A stretch of 64,000 nt of DNA. Origin: Streptomyces echinoruber. GTDB taxonomy: Bacteria; Actinomycetota; Actinomycetes; Streptomycetales; Streptomycetaceae. The position numbers and the translations under genes are program-made. The stretch is taken from NCBI RefSeq assembly GCF_014651135.1, contig NZ_BMWH01000003.1, positions 1 to 64,000 of the forward strand, given 5' to 3'. Below are positions 63,242 to 64,000 of this stretch, one piece after another; within the stretch, counting starts at the first letter, position 1, and each line of letters begins with the position of its first letter. The notes under the pieces are model-generated. The model made no database searches, was not told the origin of the DNA, and saw only the letters and a program-made list of their open reading frames with translations.

Positions 63242-63988
63242 ATGACGAGCTCTGACAAGCCTGAGAACGCCGCCGACACCGCCGGGACCGCCACCGGGAT
63301 CGCCGCGCAGGACTGGGCGACGGCCTCCGCGGACCCCCAGTACCGCGCCGCGGTCGTCGACCTGCTCGGTGCCCTCGCCTACGGCGAGCTGGCCGCGTTC
63401 GAGCGGCTCGCGGAGGACGCCAAGATGGCGCCCACCCTGGAGGACAAGGCGGAGCTGGCCAAGATGGCGTCGGCCGAGTTCCACCACTTCGAGCGGCTGC
63501 GCGACCGGCTCTCGGAGATCGGCGAGGAACCGACCCGGGCGATGGACCCGTTCGTCGCCGCGCTCGACGGCTTCCACAAGCAGACGGCGCCCTCCGACTG
63601 GCTGGAGGGGCTCGTGAAGGCCTACGTCGGCGACTCCATCGCCAGCGACTTCTACCGCGAGGTCGCCACCCGCCTCGACTCCGACACCCGCGCGCTGGTC
63701 CTCGCCGTCCTCGACGACACCGGGCACGCCGGCTTCGCGGTGGAGAAGGTGCGCGCCGCGATCGACGCGGACCCGCGCGTGGGCGGGCGGCTCGCGCTGT
63801 GGGCGCGGCGCCTGATGGGCGAGGCGCTGTCGCAGTCCCAGCGGGTGGTGGCCGAGCGGGACGCGCTGTCGACGATGCTCGTCGGCGGCGTCGCGGACGG
63901 CTTCGACCTCGCCGAGGTCGGCAAGATGTTCTCCCGCATCACCGAGGCCCACACCAAGCGGATGGCGGCGCTGGGGCTGGCGGCCTGA
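63242..63988 (+). CDS. Ferritin-like fold protein (MiaE-like)
   Basis: 248 aa. After a ~20-residue acidic/Thr-rich start it forms a four-helix bundle with metal-ligand candidates: AYGELAAFERLAE (Glu), MASAEFHHFERLRDRL (ExxH) and, in the second pair of helices, GDSIASDFYREVATRL and DDTGHAGFAVEKV. The pattern is that of diiron or tRNA-hydroxylase-like (MiaE) ferritin-fold proteins; the actual reaction is unknown. No ribosome site; TATCGT lies 7 nt before the ATG, suggesting a leaderless mRNA. In streptomycetes it commonly neighbours this helicase. Confidence 0.85.
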   Translation: MTSSDKPENAADTAGTATGIAAQDWATASADPQYRAAVVDLLGALAYGELAAFERLAEDAKMAPTLEDKAELAKMASAEFHHFERLRDRLSEIGEEPTRAMDPFVAALDGFHKQTAPSDWLEGLVKAYVGDSIASDFYREVATRLDSDTRALVLAVLDDTGHAGFAVEKVRAAIDADPRVGGRLALWARRLMGEALSQSQRVVAERDALSTMLVGGVADGFDLAEVGKMFSRITEAHTKRMAALGLAA

Positions 63989-64000
63989 GCCGCCCCATGC

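Overview
The window comes from a high-GC actinomycete, almost certainly Streptomyces. Codon third positions are nearly all G or C, GTG starts are common, coupled genes overlap as ATGA or GTGA, and several genes lack a ribosome-binding site but have a TAnnnT hexamer 6-7 nt before the start, as expected of leaderless transcripts. Genes for mycothiol (mshB), a ZAS-type anti-sigma factor and DUF3117 fit the same origin. Gene order resembles the Mycobacterium tuberculosis stretch from typA (Rv1165) to the DEAD-box helicase (Rv1253), so most of the window is old actinobacterial core chromosome. No rRNA, tRNA, IS element, prophage or CRISPR array was seen.

Layout. 0-2 kb: translational GTPase TypA (minus). 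2-9 kb: a complete oligopeptide ABC importer of the BldK/Opp type (binding lipoprotein, two permeases, two ATPases), ending in a hairpin, then a small VOC protein. 9.4-16 kb: a second, oppositely oriented Opp/Dpp importer with translationally coupled genes and expanded low-complexity repeats in two of its proteins. 16.4-18.6 kb: an S9 prolyl-oligopeptidase-type peptidase, giving the region a peptide-uptake theme. 18.7-20.4 kb: a 64-aa membrane protein and a lower-GC patch with two unrecognised small genes. 20.4-24.6 kb: mshB, a small membrane protein and an 853-aa Gly/Pro-rich membrane-anchored protein. 24.7-28.2 kb: an ABC exporter coupled to a DesK/DesR-like two-component system behind a perfect palindrome.

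28-38.5 kb is a metabolic core: SirB1-like protein, GNAT enzyme, 7Fe ferredoxin, lysine/diaminopimelate genes dapC and dapE, a secreted protein, a lysozyme-fold membrane protein, a LOG-type phosphoribohydrolase, a FolP2-type dihydropteroate synthase homologue, a DivIVA-like protein and 3-methyladenine glycosylase. An enoyl-CoA hydratase lies behind a perfect 20-bp palindrome, followed by DUF3117. 40-45.6 kb is an envelope-stress block: methyltransferase, ECF sigma factor, ZAS anti-sigma factor, HtrA protease, TatB. 46.7-52.7 kb carries Mrp, DUF1003, a soluble MgtE-like protein, a lipoprotein and CorA, so magnesium handling is a local theme. 53-64 kb holds a SUFU-domain protein, an MFS pump with an operator-like promoter, a PHP phosphoesterase, MarC, a 50-codon gene behind a perfect SigR-type promoter, a NYN-domain protein, an alpha/beta hydrolase, a DEAD-box helicase with a repetitive basic tail, and a ferritin-like protein.

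No large novel gene cluster was found. The most interesting items are regulatory or small: the SigR-type promoter with its 50-codon gene, the small-gene pair at 19.3-19.9 kb, several operator-like palindromes, two genes that seem to lack a standard start codon, and a set of probable leaderless genes. All family assignments come from reading the sequence and from memory; no database search was run.
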